Below, in pieces: positions 52,950 through 62,921 of a DNA stretch of 64,000 bases (position 1 is its first letter; each line of letters starts with the position of its first letter). The position numbers and the translations under genes are program-made. The notes beneath the pieces were generated by a model. It did not search any database, was not told where the DNA came from, and saw only the letters and a program-made list of their open reading frames with translations. Source of the stretch: Albibacterium bauzanense (GTDB lineage Bacteria; Bacteroidota; Bacteroidia; Sphingobacteriales; Sphingobacteriaceae); NCBI RefSeq assembly GCF_004339765.1, contig NZ_SMGO01000002.1, forward strand, positions 620,001-684,000. The letters are read 5' to 3'.

Positions 52950-54413
52950 ATGAAAATAAGAAATAAAATATTAATAGGCACCCTTACTGTATTGCTTGCA
53001 GTAGGAGGAATGTCCTGCAAAAAGTATTTAGATATAAATACGAGTCCGCTAACAGCAACCAAGGTTGATGCTGGTCTTTTATTCGGCTATGCTATCACAT
53101 CATGGGATGTTAATAAAAACGGTGGTGATACTTGGCTTCCGATTGGTTTATTCATTCAGAATATTGCCAGCGGTGGTGATTTCGGTTGGGAGAAAGGTAA
53201 TTTATATGATGTAAGTGTATACTCTATACAAAACTCATGGTCGCTTTATTATGCAACTGGGGGCAATAACCTTGAGTTAGCTATACGTGATGCAGAAGCA
53301 GCTGATCCGGTTAATAATAATACTGCAGCGCAGTGTAAGATTATTAAGGCGCTAATGATGTATGAGGCAACAACACTATTTGGAGATGTGCCATTCACTG
53401 AGGCATGGCAACCAGAAGAGTTTCCATATCCAAAGTTTGATGCACAAAAGGATGTGTTTGAGGGTATCATTGCATTATTAGACGAGGCTGTAGCTCAGAT
53501 GGATCCATCTAGTCCTTTAAGAATAACTGATTATGATGTTTTTTATAAAGGTGATTTAGCTAAATGGACTAAACTTGCTAATTCTATCAAGTTTAAGACA
53601 TTAATGACGATGGTAGATAAGGACCCAAGTAAAGCTGCTGCAATAGGCGCTATGCTTAGTAACCCAGGTTCGATGCTTTCATCTGCTGCGGATGATATGA
53701 CTTATAAATATTATGAAAAGTCTGATAACGAAAATCCTAAATACAGACTTTTCAAGGAATATACCGGAGGAAAGAATGTTTGGTTCTTTGCTAATAATAA
53801 TGTGTTTAAATACATGGAGCCTAAGAATGACCCTAGGATTCCTCAGTATTTTGATCTTGGATTAGGAGAGGGCGTTACTACTTATGAAGGTGTGGATACT
53901 GAAGTTGATGCTGATAATAATACGTCTTTATTGAGCTCTTCTTATTTATACAGGAAAGATGCTCCTTCATTGATACTGTCTTATCAAGAAATCTTGTTAT
54001 TACAAGCAGAAGCTTATGCAAGAGGTTTAGGAGTTGCGAAGAATTTAGTAACTGCTCAACAATTGTTTAGAAAAGGTGTAGAAGCAAGTATGAATTTCTA
54101 TGAAGCAGATCCTGATGCGATTCAGGTTTATTTGGATACGCAATTGCCGAATTTGGTTACTGCTGCAGATCCAGCAAAAGAAATTCATCTTCAACAATGG
54201 ATTGACTTAATGGATAGACCTTTAGAGGCGTTTGTACAATGGAGACGTTCTGGTTCTGAAGGAAACGAAGTTCCTACTTTGACATTACCTCCAGGAGCAA
54301 CCGCTGGTCCTTTGATTAGACGTTTTGTTTTACCTCCAAACGAGATCTCGTCTAATCCAAATGTTCCAGATCCACAACCAAAGTATTATGACAAAGTTTG
54401 GTTTGATTTATAG
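52950..54413 (+). CDS. SusD/RagB-family lipoprotein (SusD-like_2 type)
   Basis: 487 aa. Lipoprotein signal with lipobox Cys in TVLLAVGGMSCKKY (Cys 23). The N-terminus KKYLDINTSPLTATKVDAG and the helical TPR core AAQCKIIKALMMYEATTLFGDVPFTEAW are those of the SusD/RagB and SusD-like_2 families. It ends with the usual loop-rich C-terminal region and a YDKVWFDL tail typical of the second SusD subfamily. It is the surface lid of the SusC barrel encoded 12 bp upstream. A strong terminator 29 bp after the stop closes the two-gene operon. Confidence 0.93.
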   Translation: MKIRNKILIGTLTVLLAVGGMSCKKYLDINTSPLTATKVDAGLLFGYAITSWDVNKNGGDTWLPIGLFIQNIASGGDFGWEKGNLYDVSVYSIQNSWSLYYATGGNNLELAIRDAEAADPVNNNTAAQCKIIKALMMYEATTLFGDVPFTEAWQPEEFPYPKFDAQKDVFEGIIALLDEAVAQMDPSSPLRITDYDVFYKGDLAKWTKLANSIKFKTLMTMVDKDPSKAAAIGAMLSNPGSMLSSAADDMTYKYYEKSDNENPKYRLFKEYTGGKNVWFFANNNVFKYMEPKNDPRIPQYFDLGLGEGVTTYEGVDTEVDADNNTSLLSSSYLYRKDAPSLILSYQEILLLQAEAYARGLGVAKNLVTAQQLFRKGVEASMNFYEADPDAIQVYLDTQLPNLVTAADPAKEIHLQQWIDLMDRPLEAFVQWRRSGSEGNEVPTLTLPPGATAGPLIRRFVLPPNEISSNPNVPDPQPKYYDKVWFDL

Positions 54414-54441
54414 AAATTAAAATTTTTCTAGTAGTTTTTGA

Positions 54442-54474
54442 AAGAGGGTGGCATTAATGCCATCCTCTTTTTTT
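54442..54474 (+). terminator. rho-independent terminator of the SusC/SusD operon
   Basis: AAGAGGGTGGCAT (from 54442) pairs with ATGCCATCCTCTT (to 54469) with one G-U pair and is followed by a T run to 54474. Near-perfect long stem; strong. Confidence 0.9.
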
Positions 54475-54557
54475 GTTGTTATATCTTATGAAAACCGAAG
54501 TCTATAAAACAATCTAACTATACTGTTGTTGAAAAATTAAAATTGACATAGTTTTTC

Positions 54558-55658
54558 ATGAAGAATCCATATATAAAGATTAATCAATTTCTATTGTTTT
54601 GGATACTACTGGTTATTGTGTTAATATATGGGCGTCCTGTCTTAATTCCTATAACATTTGCTGCTTTACTGTCTATGTTGATGGCTCCCTTGATAGATTA
54701 TCTTGATAAAAAAGGATTGAAGAGGGTGTTTTCAACAATTGTTTGCATAATTATCTTATTGACAGTAATTGTTTTATTAGCATTAATATTAATTGGCCAA
54801 TTAACGAATATACGAGAGGAGTTACCTAGAATTGAAACACGTGCTAATGAATTAATTCAACGATTGCACGACTATATTGAAATGAATTTTAATTATCCTG
54901 TTAGCTCGCAGAAAGAGTATTTACAGAATCAGGTTAAAAATTTGGGAGAGTTGTCTGCTTCTTATCTCAGTACAATTTTAAAAGGTGCTTCTGGTTTGCT
55001 GGTACAGACAATCATTATGCTTGTGGTTACATTTCTTCTATTGTTTGATAAAGAGAAATATCGGTCATTCTTTATGCAGGTTATAAAAGGAAAGGAACAA
55101 GGTGAGAAGCATGAAATATTGAATAGGATTACGAATGTTTCGCAGCAATATTTATTGGGGAGAATGATCTCAATTTCAATCCTTTTTATTTTATACTTTA
55201 TCGTATTATTAATAATAGGAGTGGAAAATGCATTATTGTTAGCTGCGGTGGCTGCAGTGGTTAATGTTATCCCCTATATTGGGCCAATATTGGCAGGAGT
55301 GTTCCCGGTGATTATAGCTTTGGTAACAAAGGATAGTTTTGAACCTGCATTATGGGTAATTATTACATTTATTGTTATTCAAGGGATTGATAATTACTTT
55401 GTAACACCCTTTGTTATGGGTGGAGAGGTTAATTTAAGTGCATTGGCAACCATACTTATTATAATTTGTGGGGGCTATATTTGGGGTATAGCTGGGATGA
55501 TCTTATTTGTTCCTTTGTTGAGTATAGCTAAAATATTATTTGACCATACAGATGAATTTAAGCCTTATGGATATCTGATCGGTGATCCGGCTGAGGAAAG
55601 ACCTTCTAAATGGTTTTACAGATGGTTGAAGGAAAAAAGAGATATCCGTAAGAAATAG
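54558..55658 (+). CDS. AI-2E family transporter (second of two)
   Basis: 366 aa integral membrane protein with about seven to eight hydrophobic segments: FLLFWILLVIVLIYGRPVLI, TIVCIIILLTVIVLLALIL, an amphipathic soluble stretch (about 85-150), then AAVAAVVNVIPYIGPILAGV, the family signature around the N-V-I-P-Y-I-G-P loop, and two last helices with LATILIIICGGYIWGIAG. Same family as the protein at 17.7 kb but diverged. Substrate unknown. It sits alone between a SusC/SusD operon and the convergent phosphoesterase gene. Confidence 0.85.
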   Translation: MKNPYIKINQFLLFWILLVIVLIYGRPVLIPITFAALLSMLMAPLIDYLDKKGLKRVFSTIVCIIILLTVIVLLALILIGQLTNIREELPRIETRANELIQRLHDYIEMNFNYPVSSQKEYLQNQVKNLGELSASYLSTILKGASGLLVQTIIMLVVTFLLLFDKEKYRSFFMQVIKGKEQGEKHEILNRITNVSQQYLLGRMISISILFILYFIVLLIIGVENALLLAAVAAVVNVIPYIGPILAGVFPVIIALVTKDSFEPALWVIITFIVIQGIDNYFVTPFVMGGEVNLSALATILIIICGGYIWGIAGMILFVPLLSIAKILFDHTDEFKPYGYLIGDPAEERPSKWFYRWLKEKRDIRKK

Positions 55659-55661
55659 ATT

Positions 55662-55703
55662 AAAAAAAAGCCAGTCTCGATAGAACGACACTGGCTTTTT
55701 TTT
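55662..55703. terminator. bidirectional rho-independent terminator
   Basis: AAAAAAAAGCCAGT (55662-55675) pairs perfectly with ACTGGCTTTTTTTT (55690-55703). The A run on one side and T run on the other make it work in both directions, between the convergent AI-2E and EEP genes. Confidence 0.9.
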
Positions 55704-55726
55704 ATAGGATATTAATCCTTGAAAGG

Positions 55727-56587
55727 TTAGAATTCAATGAAACTCGTTACTGGTAAATGATCTGAAGGGTAACGATTGTCATTATAGGTATCTGACAATA
55801 CTTTATAATCATAAACCTGAATTTGTGAACTCACAAATACATAATCGATCCGTCCACCTGGGTCACCTTGAAATACACCACCAGGAAAACCAGTTCCTTC
55901 TACTCCTTGTCTTTCGGTTTTCGTTACTTCGTAAGCATCATTTAAAACCTCCTTCACAGCTCCAATCTGCGAAGTTTGGGGAGTTGAGTTAAAGTCGCCG
56001 GTTATGATTGTAGGAGTATCGCCTGCAATTTCTTTTATTTTTTTCGCAATCAACGGTCCCGATTCTTGTTTTGCGACCTGTTTACGCCAATAGAAATGCA
56101 CATTGAAGAAAAAGAATTCCTTACCAGAATTTTTCTCCTTAAACTTTACCCAATTGCAAATTCGCCGATCGCTGGCATCCCAACCAATACTTGGAATTTC
56201 TGGCGTTTCGCTTAGCCAAAATACGCCTGAATCAAGCAGTGTGAATTGATCTTTTTTGTAAAGAATAGCAGCATTATGCAAATCATTATCACCGCCATAA
56301 GGATGAGCAACAACATCAAAGTCAGGAAGAAGCTCTTTTAAGTCATTTATTTGACCTGAGTCGCCTTCTTGTGTACCCACGATATCAAAAGCATGCTGTC
56401 TTATCAGTCTTGCTAATGGTACCTTACGAGAATCCCAGGAATTACCACTCTCAATATCCATTTGTGCATTGTAGCGAATATTATAAGCAGCTACGCGGAA
56501 ACTTGCTGGTATCGGTTTAGCCGATTGAAACAAGAGAATGCAAAAAAAGCAAGCAATAAAGGCAAATATTATTTTCTTAGTTTTCAT
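55727..56587 (-). CDS. secreted endonuclease/exonuclease/phosphatase (EEP) family protein
   Basis: 286 aa. Signal peptide (IIFAFIACFFCILLFQSAKP). EEP fold: VAAYNIRYNAQMDIESGNSW, catalytic Glu in DIVGTQEGDSGQINDL, the HFYWRKQVA segment, ITGDFNSTPQTSQ with the Asp/Asn pair, and RIDYVFVSSQI then YPSDHLPVTSFIEF with the catalytic Asp-His. All active-site positions look present. The family includes DNases, inositol-phosphatases and sphingomyelinases. It is 6 bp behind SusD in the same operon, so its product is probably a substrate-processing hydrolase for the SusC/SusD transporter. Confidence 0.88.
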   Translation of the reverse strand: MKTKKIIFAFIACFFCILLFQSAKPIPASFRVAAYNIRYNAQMDIESGNSWDSRKVPLARLIRQHAFDIVGTQEGDSGQINDLKELLPDFDVVAHPYGGDNDLHNAAILYKKDQFTLLDSGVFWLSETPEIPSIGWDASDRRICNWVKFKEKNSGKEFFFFNVHFYWRKQVAKQESGPLIAKKIKEIAGDTPTIITGDFNSTPQTSQIGAVKEVLNDAYEVTKTERQGVEGTGFPGGVFQGDPGGRIDYVFVSSQIQVYDYKVLSDTYNDNRYPSDHLPVTSFIEF

Positions 56588-56593
56588 TTTTAT

Positions 56594-58015
56594 TTAATTA
56601 ACATCCCACCATACCTTTGAATTTATATCGTCGCCACCCATTTGCTGTGCAGCTGCCTCATAATTCGCAGGATTGTATATTTTCTGAACATCCGGATATA
56701 AAAGGCGTGAAGGTAGAATAGCGTCGTTCAACATGCTGGTAGTTGTTGGAAGTTCTGGAAATCCGGTACGACGGTAATCTGCCCATTGCTGATTATCTGT
56801 AAAGTATGTTGCTAAATACTTATGTAAGATAATCCTTTCCAAAGTACCATCATAATTAGCTAAAGGGCTATCGAAATAACTTTCCGGAAGCGATTCTTTC
56901 GTCCAAAGTTCAATAGCAGCATGTATACCTGATTTGAAGTGGCCTTCTGCATCGTTCCAATGCCCTTTTTGAGCTAATTCAGCTTGGATAAATTCAACTT
57001 CTGCTAAGGTCAGGATCGGGATAATCATGGGTGCTACTACTTGTTGGTTATTCATATAAGATGGTGAATAATCAAAGCTGGCTGCATCATAGCCACTTGG
57101 AATACCTTTGTAACCAATTGTTACGGTATTTCTAACAGCCTGGCCGGCAATAAGCGGACGGCGAGGGTCTTCAAGGTCATTCAATACATCTATAAAGAAT
57201 TCGCCTATGGAATGTTGATTACTAAAATCCAGTGCACGAGACCATGGAGAAATATTTGGGGTAATACCTGTTATTAATAATACAGCAGCATCAGTAGCGT
57301 CTGTAATAATCGGATTGCCAACCGGGTCTTGAAGAATCGCAGTCATTTCTGAATACGAAGCAGGACGGACATCTGACGTACGTAATAATAATCTTAAGCG
57401 AAGTGAATTTGTGAATTTTTGCCATTTTCTGGTGTTATTCGCAAAAAGGATATCAGTACCATAGTTCATGGTCTGTGTATGGTCATAAAGGGAGTTTGCA
57501 GTTGCTAAGTCACTTAATATCTGCGTATAGATATCCTCTTGCCTGTCATACTTAGGTTGCAAAACACCTTCTTCTGCTTGCGATGCTTCGGAGAATGGAA
57601 TATCTCCAAAGGTATCTGTAAGGTTTGAATAAATCCATGCATTTAAGGTAAGTCCAATTGCGGTGTAGTTCACTGCCTGATCGGCTTCGGCCGCCTTGAG
57701 CATTTCACGCAGGTTTTTAGCCCATTTATACCCTGCATTCCATTGCGAGTTACCAGTTGTTTCCAAAATTTCATAACGCTGGATACCAGCATAATATTGA
57801 GGATAAGAAAGTTGCACTTGCATTAGCTGAGCATTCACGTTATAGTGATTTGTCAGGTTATTAGATGTCATGTTGTAAATTACCTCGTTTAATAAGGTGC
57901 CGGGGCTGATCTGGTCGATCAGGTTCGGATTTGTATTGATTTCTTCAAAATTATCGGTACAGCTTGAGAAACCTAATAACAAGCATGCCGCTACAATTAT
58001 TTTTATCTTTTTCAT
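56594..58015 (-). CDS. SusD/RagB-family lipoprotein, partner of the STN-SusC
   Basis: 473 aa. Lipoprotein signal with lipobox Cys in VAACLLLGFSSCTDNF (Cys 19). N-terminus EEINTNPNLIDQISPGTLLN, helical core LTLNAWIYSNLTDTFGDIPFSEA, NGTDILFANNTRKWQKFTNSLRLRLL split over helices, and the C-terminal ARRTGFPELPTTT-like segment (DYRRTGFPELPTT). These are SusD-like_2 features. It follows SusC by 11 bp and precedes the EEP phosphoesterase by 6 bp. It captures the ligand at the cell surface. Confidence 0.93.
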   Translation of the reverse strand: MKKIKIIVAACLLLGFSSCTDNFEEINTNPNLIDQISPGTLLNEVIYNMTSNNLTNHYNVNAQLMQVQLSYPQYYAGIQRYEILETTGNSQWNAGYKWAKNLREMLKAAEADQAVNYTAIGLTLNAWIYSNLTDTFGDIPFSEASQAEEGVLQPKYDRQEDIYTQILSDLATANSLYDHTQTMNYGTDILFANNTRKWQKFTNSLRLRLLLRTSDVRPASYSEMTAILQDPVGNPIITDATDAAVLLITGITPNISPWSRALDFSNQHSIGEFFIDVLNDLEDPRRPLIAGQAVRNTVTIGYKGIPSGYDAASFDYSPSYMNNQQVVAPMIIPILTLAEVEFIQAELAQKGHWNDAEGHFKSGIHAAIELWTKESLPESYFDSPLANYDGTLERIILHKYLATYFTDNQQWADYRRTGFPELPTTTSMLNDAILPSRLLYPDVQKIYNPANYEAAAQQMGGDDINSKVWWDVN

Positions 58016-58026
58016 TCTAAACAGGA

Positions 58027-61000
58027 TTAAAAGTCAGCTTTTAAAGTAAGACCATAAGTGGCTGTATATGGCATTGGAGCCATTTCAAGACCTTGTACGA
58101 AATTAGTACCGTTCATGGTACCACCTTCTGGATCCCAGAATGGGAATTTGTCGAATACAGCTAGATTTCGCCCAAATACCGTTAATGATAAGTTATTAGC
58201 ATAAATAGACTTGGCAAATTTTTGTGGTAGATTATAGGTTACCGATACGTCACGAACTTTAATAAAACTAGCATCGAATACACCTGCTTCAGCGATTTGG
58301 TGATATTGACTCCAATAAGAGTTTGTTGCTGCTTTTACTGTATTTGGTGAATATGATCCATCTGTATTTCTCATTACCCCTTCACCTATAATAAATCCTT
58401 CTTCACGACCTGGAATGGTGTTTGTTGTAAATCCGTCCCAGGAAGAGCGATTATAAGTACCCGAATAAATCAGACCTCCATATTGTCCATCCAGGGTGAA
58501 GCTTAAACGGAAATCTTTATAACGTAAGGTATTTGTTAAACCGGCTTTCCAATCAGGAGCAATATTTCCAATGTATTCTGAAGTGCTTGTTCGTACTGGA
58601 ATACCATTTTCGAAAACTTGATTGCCAGCATCGTCGCGAAGGAATTTTGGTCCCCAAAGATCTGTTGTACGCCCACCTACGGTACCGATCAATGATGCTT
58701 GCCAAACAGTTGATAGGGTCTGTTTTTCAAGATTATCGTTGAGTTCCATAATCTCGTTTTCGTTTGTCGACCAGTTCAACATGACATTCCAGTCAAAATC
58801 AGGCTTTACGATCGGTTTAGCATTCAAGACTAATTCTACTCCTTTATTTTGAACTTCACCTGCGTTAATAATTCGACTGCTGTATCCGGTAACGATATCA
58901 TTTGGCAAAGAAAGAATTTGGTTTTCTGTACTTGACATATAGTAAGTAGCATCCAGGCTCAAACGATTGTTCAGTAAGCGAATATCAAATCCGGTTTCCC
59001 AGCTTGATGTGATTTCAGGTTTTAGATCCGCATTAAACATGGACGAAGGCATAACTGCGGAACTTGCAAAACCACTTTGGGAATAGTATTTTGAAGTTTG
59101 ATATGGATTTGCATCGCTACCTACCTTCGCATAAGAAAGTCTGTATTTCAAAAAGCTAATCGGTTCTGGTAAGTTAAATAACTCGGATACGATAAAGCTA
59201 GAGCTAACAGAAGGATAGAAATACGAATTATTATTCTTAGGTAAGGTGCTCGACCAGTCATTACGGCCCGTAATATCCAGATAGATACTGCTTCTCCAAC
59301 CTAGTGTAAACATTCCATATAAACTGTTGATCTGTTTTTTTGCATCATTGGTTCTTACAAGTGGATTGTTTACTCCATTAGCTAGTGTATATACGCCTGG
59401 AACAATTAAGGCATCGATGGAAGACATCACATTGCGGTGATCGTAGGTCATTTTGCTTGCGCCTCCAACTACTGTATAGTCGAAATCATCAGAAATGCGA
59501 TCCTTATACGTTAAAAGGAAGTCGGCATTAATTTCCTGACTTGATACATCTTGTCTTCCATAATATCCGCGAGCGTGTTTCTTACTTGAATAACCACGTT
59601 GAGTTTCACGTAATTGAGAAAGGGAATTATAAGATAGGCGGCCCATTAAGTCTAGCTTATTCGTCAGTTTGATATCTGCACGAACGTTTCCTACCAATTG
59701 GTTACTATTTAGCGGGTTTGTATCAACATACATCAAGAAATAGGGGTTGCTTGACCAATCAGAGAAAGGGTTTAATTGGCTCACATTTTCCTTACCAGTT
59801 TGCCAAATTGGTTTATACCAATTAATATCTACATTGGGTAACAAGAACATCATGAAATAACCCAGGGAACCATTACTCATACCAAATCCCGGAAGGTTAT
59901 CACTTGTTCTGTTATTGAAGTTGATTGTTGATGATAGCTTAATACGATTTGTAATATCATAGTTCCCGTTGAATGAAACTGAATTACGTTTGTAACCTGT
60001 GTTTGGGGCAATGTATTCATTGTCTGTACGTGACAGATTAAGACGCATAGAACCTTTATCATCACCTCCTTGTAGTGTTAATGAATTCTCGAAAGTCATA
60101 CCTGTACGATAGAAATCCTTCATATTATCTTTATAAGGTTTCCAAGTTGTACGCTCAGTTCCCATAGTTTGAGTTTTCGGATCGTATTGATAAAATTGCT
60201 GTCCTTCAAACTTTGGACCCCATGCGGCTGGAGTATTTGTATGCGGACCATCTTCTGAGTTTCCCCAAGAGTAGTAAGGTTCGCCATTTGCATCTAATGC
60301 ATTTAACCGACCGCCACCATATTCGTATTGATAGTTCGGCCAATTGATTATATGATCAAATAAGGCAGTGGAGTTAAAACCGATACCCATTTTCTGGTTC
60401 TTTTTGCCTGATTTTGTAGTGATAATTACTGCACCGTTTGCAGCGCGAGAACCATATAGAGCTGCTGCTGAAGGACCTTTTAGGACACTCACACTTTCAA
60501 TATCATCTTGTCTCAGTTCAGAGATTGCATTTCCATAATCTACGGGGGCTTCTGTACCATATGCTGCACCAACGTTATTACCATAAGCTGTTGTCTCCTG
60601 ATTCATCGGAACACCGTCGATTACAATCAGTGCATTATTGCCACCAGCTGCAAGGGAAGTTGTTCCTCTTAATTGAATTGCTTGAGAGTTAATGGGTCCT
60701 GTATTGCCATTAATGATATTTAAACCGGCAACTTTACCTTTCAAACCTTCTGACCAGCTTGTTGATGGGGCTGTCGATAATTGCTCTGCGTTGATTGTTT
60801 GTTGAGCATAGCCAATTTCTTTCTCTTCACGAGTGATACCGAGTGCTGTTACAACTACCTCTTGCATTGCACTACTACCTTCTATCAACATTGCATTTAC
60901 CGTTACGGTTGAACCGTTTGTTATGGCAATTGCCGACCTTTCAAAGTTTTCGTGCCCGAGGTAAGTTACTTTTAATGAGTAAGTGCCTGCAGGGACATCC

Positions 61001-61473
61001 AGCGTGAAATTTCCTTGAGCATCGGTCATGGTTGTCCGGTTCAATTCAAGAACCTCAACAGTTGCACCTGCAAGAGCTATTGCAGAGCTACTGGTAACTT
61101 TTCCAATAAGACGTCCGTTTTGCTGTGTCCGTTGAGTTGTAGTATTTGCATTGGATGAGATGTTTCTTCTGATGGTGACAATCTTATCCTCTATTGTATA
61201 GGTATAGTCGTCATCAAATGATTTATCCAATACCTCGTTGATGTCGGCATTTTCAACATCGATATTTATTTTCTTAGCGTCATTGAAGATATTGGCATCG
61301 TAGAAGAAATCATATCCGCTTTGATTTCTAATTTCTCGTAAAACATCAGAAATACTGGTGTTTTCTTTTTTTATGGTCAGTCGTTGACCATAGGTTGCAT
61401 ATGCCTGCATTATAAAACAGGTAAGCAATATCATCGTGGCTTTTATAACACGCATGAATGGTTGAAATTTCAT
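58027..61473 (-). CDS. SusC/RagA-family TonB-linked outer-membrane protein with N-terminal STN domain
   Basis: 1148 aa. Signal peptide (ATMILLTCFIMQAYATYG). An STN (secretin/TonB N-terminal) domain follows at about 35-100 (SISDVLREIRNQSGYDFFYD), which in FecA-type receptors touches the anti-sigma factor. Then a CarboxypepD_reg domain (about 125-200), plug (GNNALIVIDGVPMNQ, SVLKGPSAAALYGSRAANGA) and a barrel ending LTLKADF. Its STN domain and the FecR and ECF genes upstream form a signalling cassette: ligand binding releases the sigma factor and switches on the operon. A hairpin separates it from fecR. Confidence 0.95.
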   Translation of the reverse strand: MKFQPFMRVIKATMILLTCFIMQAYATYGQRLTIKKENTSISDVLREIRNQSGYDFFYDANIFNDAKKINIDVENADINEVLDKSFDDDYTYTIEDKIVTIRRNISSNANTTTQRTQQNGRLIGKVTSSSAIALAGATVEVLELNRTTMTDAQGNFTLDVPAGTYSLKVTYLGHENFERSAIAITNGSTVTVNAMLIEGSSAMQEVVVTALGITREEKEIGYAQQTINAEQLSTAPSTSWSEGLKGKVAGLNIINGNTGPINSQAIQLRGTTSLAAGGNNALIVIDGVPMNQETTAYGNNVGAAYGTEAPVDYGNAISELRQDDIESVSVLKGPSAAALYGSRAANGAVIITTKSGKKNQKMGIGFNSTALFDHIINWPNYQYEYGGGRLNALDANGEPYYSWGNSEDGPHTNTPAAWGPKFEGQQFYQYDPKTQTMGTERTTWKPYKDNMKDFYRTGMTFENSLTLQGGDDKGSMRLNLSRTDNEYIAPNTGYKRNSVSFNGNYDITNRIKLSSTINFNNRTSDNLPGFGMSNGSLGYFMMFLLPNVDINWYKPIWQTGKENVSQLNPFSDWSSNPYFLMYVDTNPLNSNQLVGNVRADIKLTNKLDLMGRLSYNSLSQLRETQRGYSSKKHARGYYGRQDVSSQEINADFLLTYKDRISDDFDYTVVGGASKMTYDHRNVMSSIDALIVPGVYTLANGVNNPLVRTNDAKKQINSLYGMFTLGWRSSIYLDITGRNDWSSTLPKNNNSYFYPSVSSSFIVSELFNLPEPISFLKYRLSYAKVGSDANPYQTSKYYSQSGFASSAVMPSSMFNADLKPEITSSWETGFDIRLLNNRLSLDATYYMSSTENQILSLPNDIVTGYSSRIINAGEVQNKGVELVLNAKPIVKPDFDWNVMLNWSTNENEIMELNDNLEKQTLSTVWQASLIGTVGGRTTDLWGPKFLRDDAGNQVFENGIPVRTSTSEYIGNIAPDWKAGLTNTLRYKDFRLSFTLDGQYGGLIYSGTYNRSSWDGFTTNTIPGREEGFIIGEGVMRNTDGSYSPNTVKAATNSYWSQYHQIAEAGVFDASFIKVRDVSVTYNLPQKFAKSIYANNLSLTVFGRNLAVFDKFPFWDPEGGTMNGTNFVQGLEMAPMPYTATYGLTLKADF

Positions 61474-61538
61474 ATTTTTGTTGATGTAAATTCTTTATTC
61501 TATTTTTTTAAATGAGGGAATGAATGAACTTATAGTCT

Positions 61539-61565
61539 GCGGGAAGTGTTAGTAGCGCTTCCCGC
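61539..61565. terminator. hairpin between fecR and susC (attenuator-like)
   Basis: GCGGGAAG (61539-61546) pairs with CTTCCCGC (61558-61565), extended inwards to 10 bp with one G-U pair and a 7-nt loop. There is no U-tract leftward; a T-rich TTCTTTTATT follows rightward. It lies after the FecR stop and 66 bp before the SusC start on the minus strand, so it could lower read-through from the regulatory genes into the transport genes. Confidence 0.55.
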
Positions 61566-61605
61566 TTCTTTTATTAAGTCAATCGTTTTAGGATAATTCA
61601 AATTG

Positions 61606-62787
61606 TTATTCTATTACAATGGACCTCCTTCCTTTTCTAATTGCTTTTACTGTACCAGTTGATTCAAGCATGGTTATAATGCTAGACAAAGGCCGCTCTC
61701 GCGATACCATGCCACTAAATTTTAACGAAGTCAGATGGGCCGGACAGTTAATATCGATGTTATACCAACGGGATACTTGTTCCAAAATATCCCCTAACTT
61801 TTCGTTTTTAAAGATAAAATCTCCGTTTTTCCAAGCGAGAGCTCTTTCTATATCAGCCTGAATTACATAGACTTGATCGCGCACCAGCGCTTGCTGTCCC
61901 GGAGATAGGAATACATTCTTAGTTATATCTTTGGATATTAGTTTAACCTTTCCTGTTATTAACGTGACTTCCATTTGATCACTTCGATAGTCATTCACAT
62001 TGAATTGTGTACCTAAAACTTCGATTGTTTGCTTGCTGGTTTCAACGAGGAAAGGAATTCGTTTCTTTTGATCTGTTGATTCATACTGGGTGGCAATATC
62101 AAAATACACTTCGCCGGTTACCTTTACTTTTCTTTCGAATGGTGAAAACTGAACTGGAAATGTTATGGAAGAATAGGCATTTAACCAGGCTATAGATCCA
62201 TCTGGTAAGACAACCTGATATTGTCCTCCCTTTGGAGTTTCTATGGTATTATAGTTGTAAGCATCAGTCGGAAAAACCAGCTTATTATTCTTGAAATTCA
62301 TTGAATAAACCAATGTGCCAGTCTCTTCATTAGTAATTTGAGTGCCTTGCTGTTCAGCAATTCTGCCATTGATTGTATCTGCCAAGGCAATTTTTGTTCC
62401 ATCGGAAAGGGTTAAATAGGCATGATTTCCTCCCGGAGCAATATCGGCCATCACTACAGTCTCTGAATGAGAATAATCTTTCATTAGAAAGAACGTGATA
62501 CCACAAATAAGCAGTAAGGCAGCAGCAATGGAAGCCACCTTTGCCAAGCTTCTGTGTTTAATTGGTAAGACTCGTCCTTGATTGGGTTCTTCTATTGAAT
62601 ACTTTTCAGCAAATCGAGGTGAACTTTTTAGCTTGTTTAAAATGCTTTCGACTCGTTCATCGCTTAAAAAGGTGCCTTCACTTTCTGCCCCGATTTCCAT
62701 AAACCAAGCCTCAATGATGCGTAACTCCTCTTTAGTGCAGGTATTCTGACTGTATTTTTCTAATAAATGATGGATATTTTCTTTCAC
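61606..62787 (-). CDS. FecR-family anti-sigma factor
   Basis: 393 aa, starting with GTG at 62787; no in-frame ATG fits. An N-terminal cytoplasmic anti-sigma part (about 1-75) with YSQNTCTKEELRIIEAWFME, one membrane segment at about 80-100 (LAKVASIAAALLLICGITFF), then the periplasmic FecR domain (about 115-300) with GGQYQVVLPDGSIAWLNAYS and VTGEVYFDIA, and the C-terminal DUF4974 domain (GDFIFKNEKLGDILEQVSRW). It relays the STN signal of SusC to the ECF factor. Typical of Bacteroidota nutrient-uptake cassettes. Confidence 0.93.
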   Translation of the reverse strand: MKENIHHLLEKYSQNTCTKEELRIIEAWFMEIGAESEGTFLSDERVESILNKLKSSPRFAEKYSIEEPNQGRVLPIKHRSLAKVASIAAALLLICGITFFLMKDYSHSETVVMADIAPGGNHAYLTLSDGTKIALADTINGRIAEQQGTQITNEETGTLVYSMNFKNNKLVFPTDAYNYNTIETPKGGQYQVVLPDGSIAWLNAYSSITFPVQFSPFERKVKVTGEVYFDIATQYESTDQKKRIPFLVETSKQTIEVLGTQFNVNDYRSDQMEVTLITGKVKLISKDITKNVFLSPGQQALVRDQVYVIQADIERALAWKNGDFIFKNEKLGDILEQVSRWYNIDINCPAHLTSLKFSGMVSRERPLSSIITMLESTGTVKAIRKGRRSIVIE

Positions 62788-62921
62788 CTATAACATTTTA
62801 ATAAGCATAATGAGACAGCTTTTTAATGGTCTGCTATAGATATAGGAACAGAAAATGAAGTTTCGGCTATTGCTAAAATCCGATTTAACGATTTAGTAAT
62901 CTTATTAACATTGGCTTAATG

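Noticed and set aside
60438-60692. 84-codon plus-strand open frame within the STN-SusC gene
   Set aside because: Antisense to the conserved plug region; His/Leu-rich composition is what that region gives in reverse.
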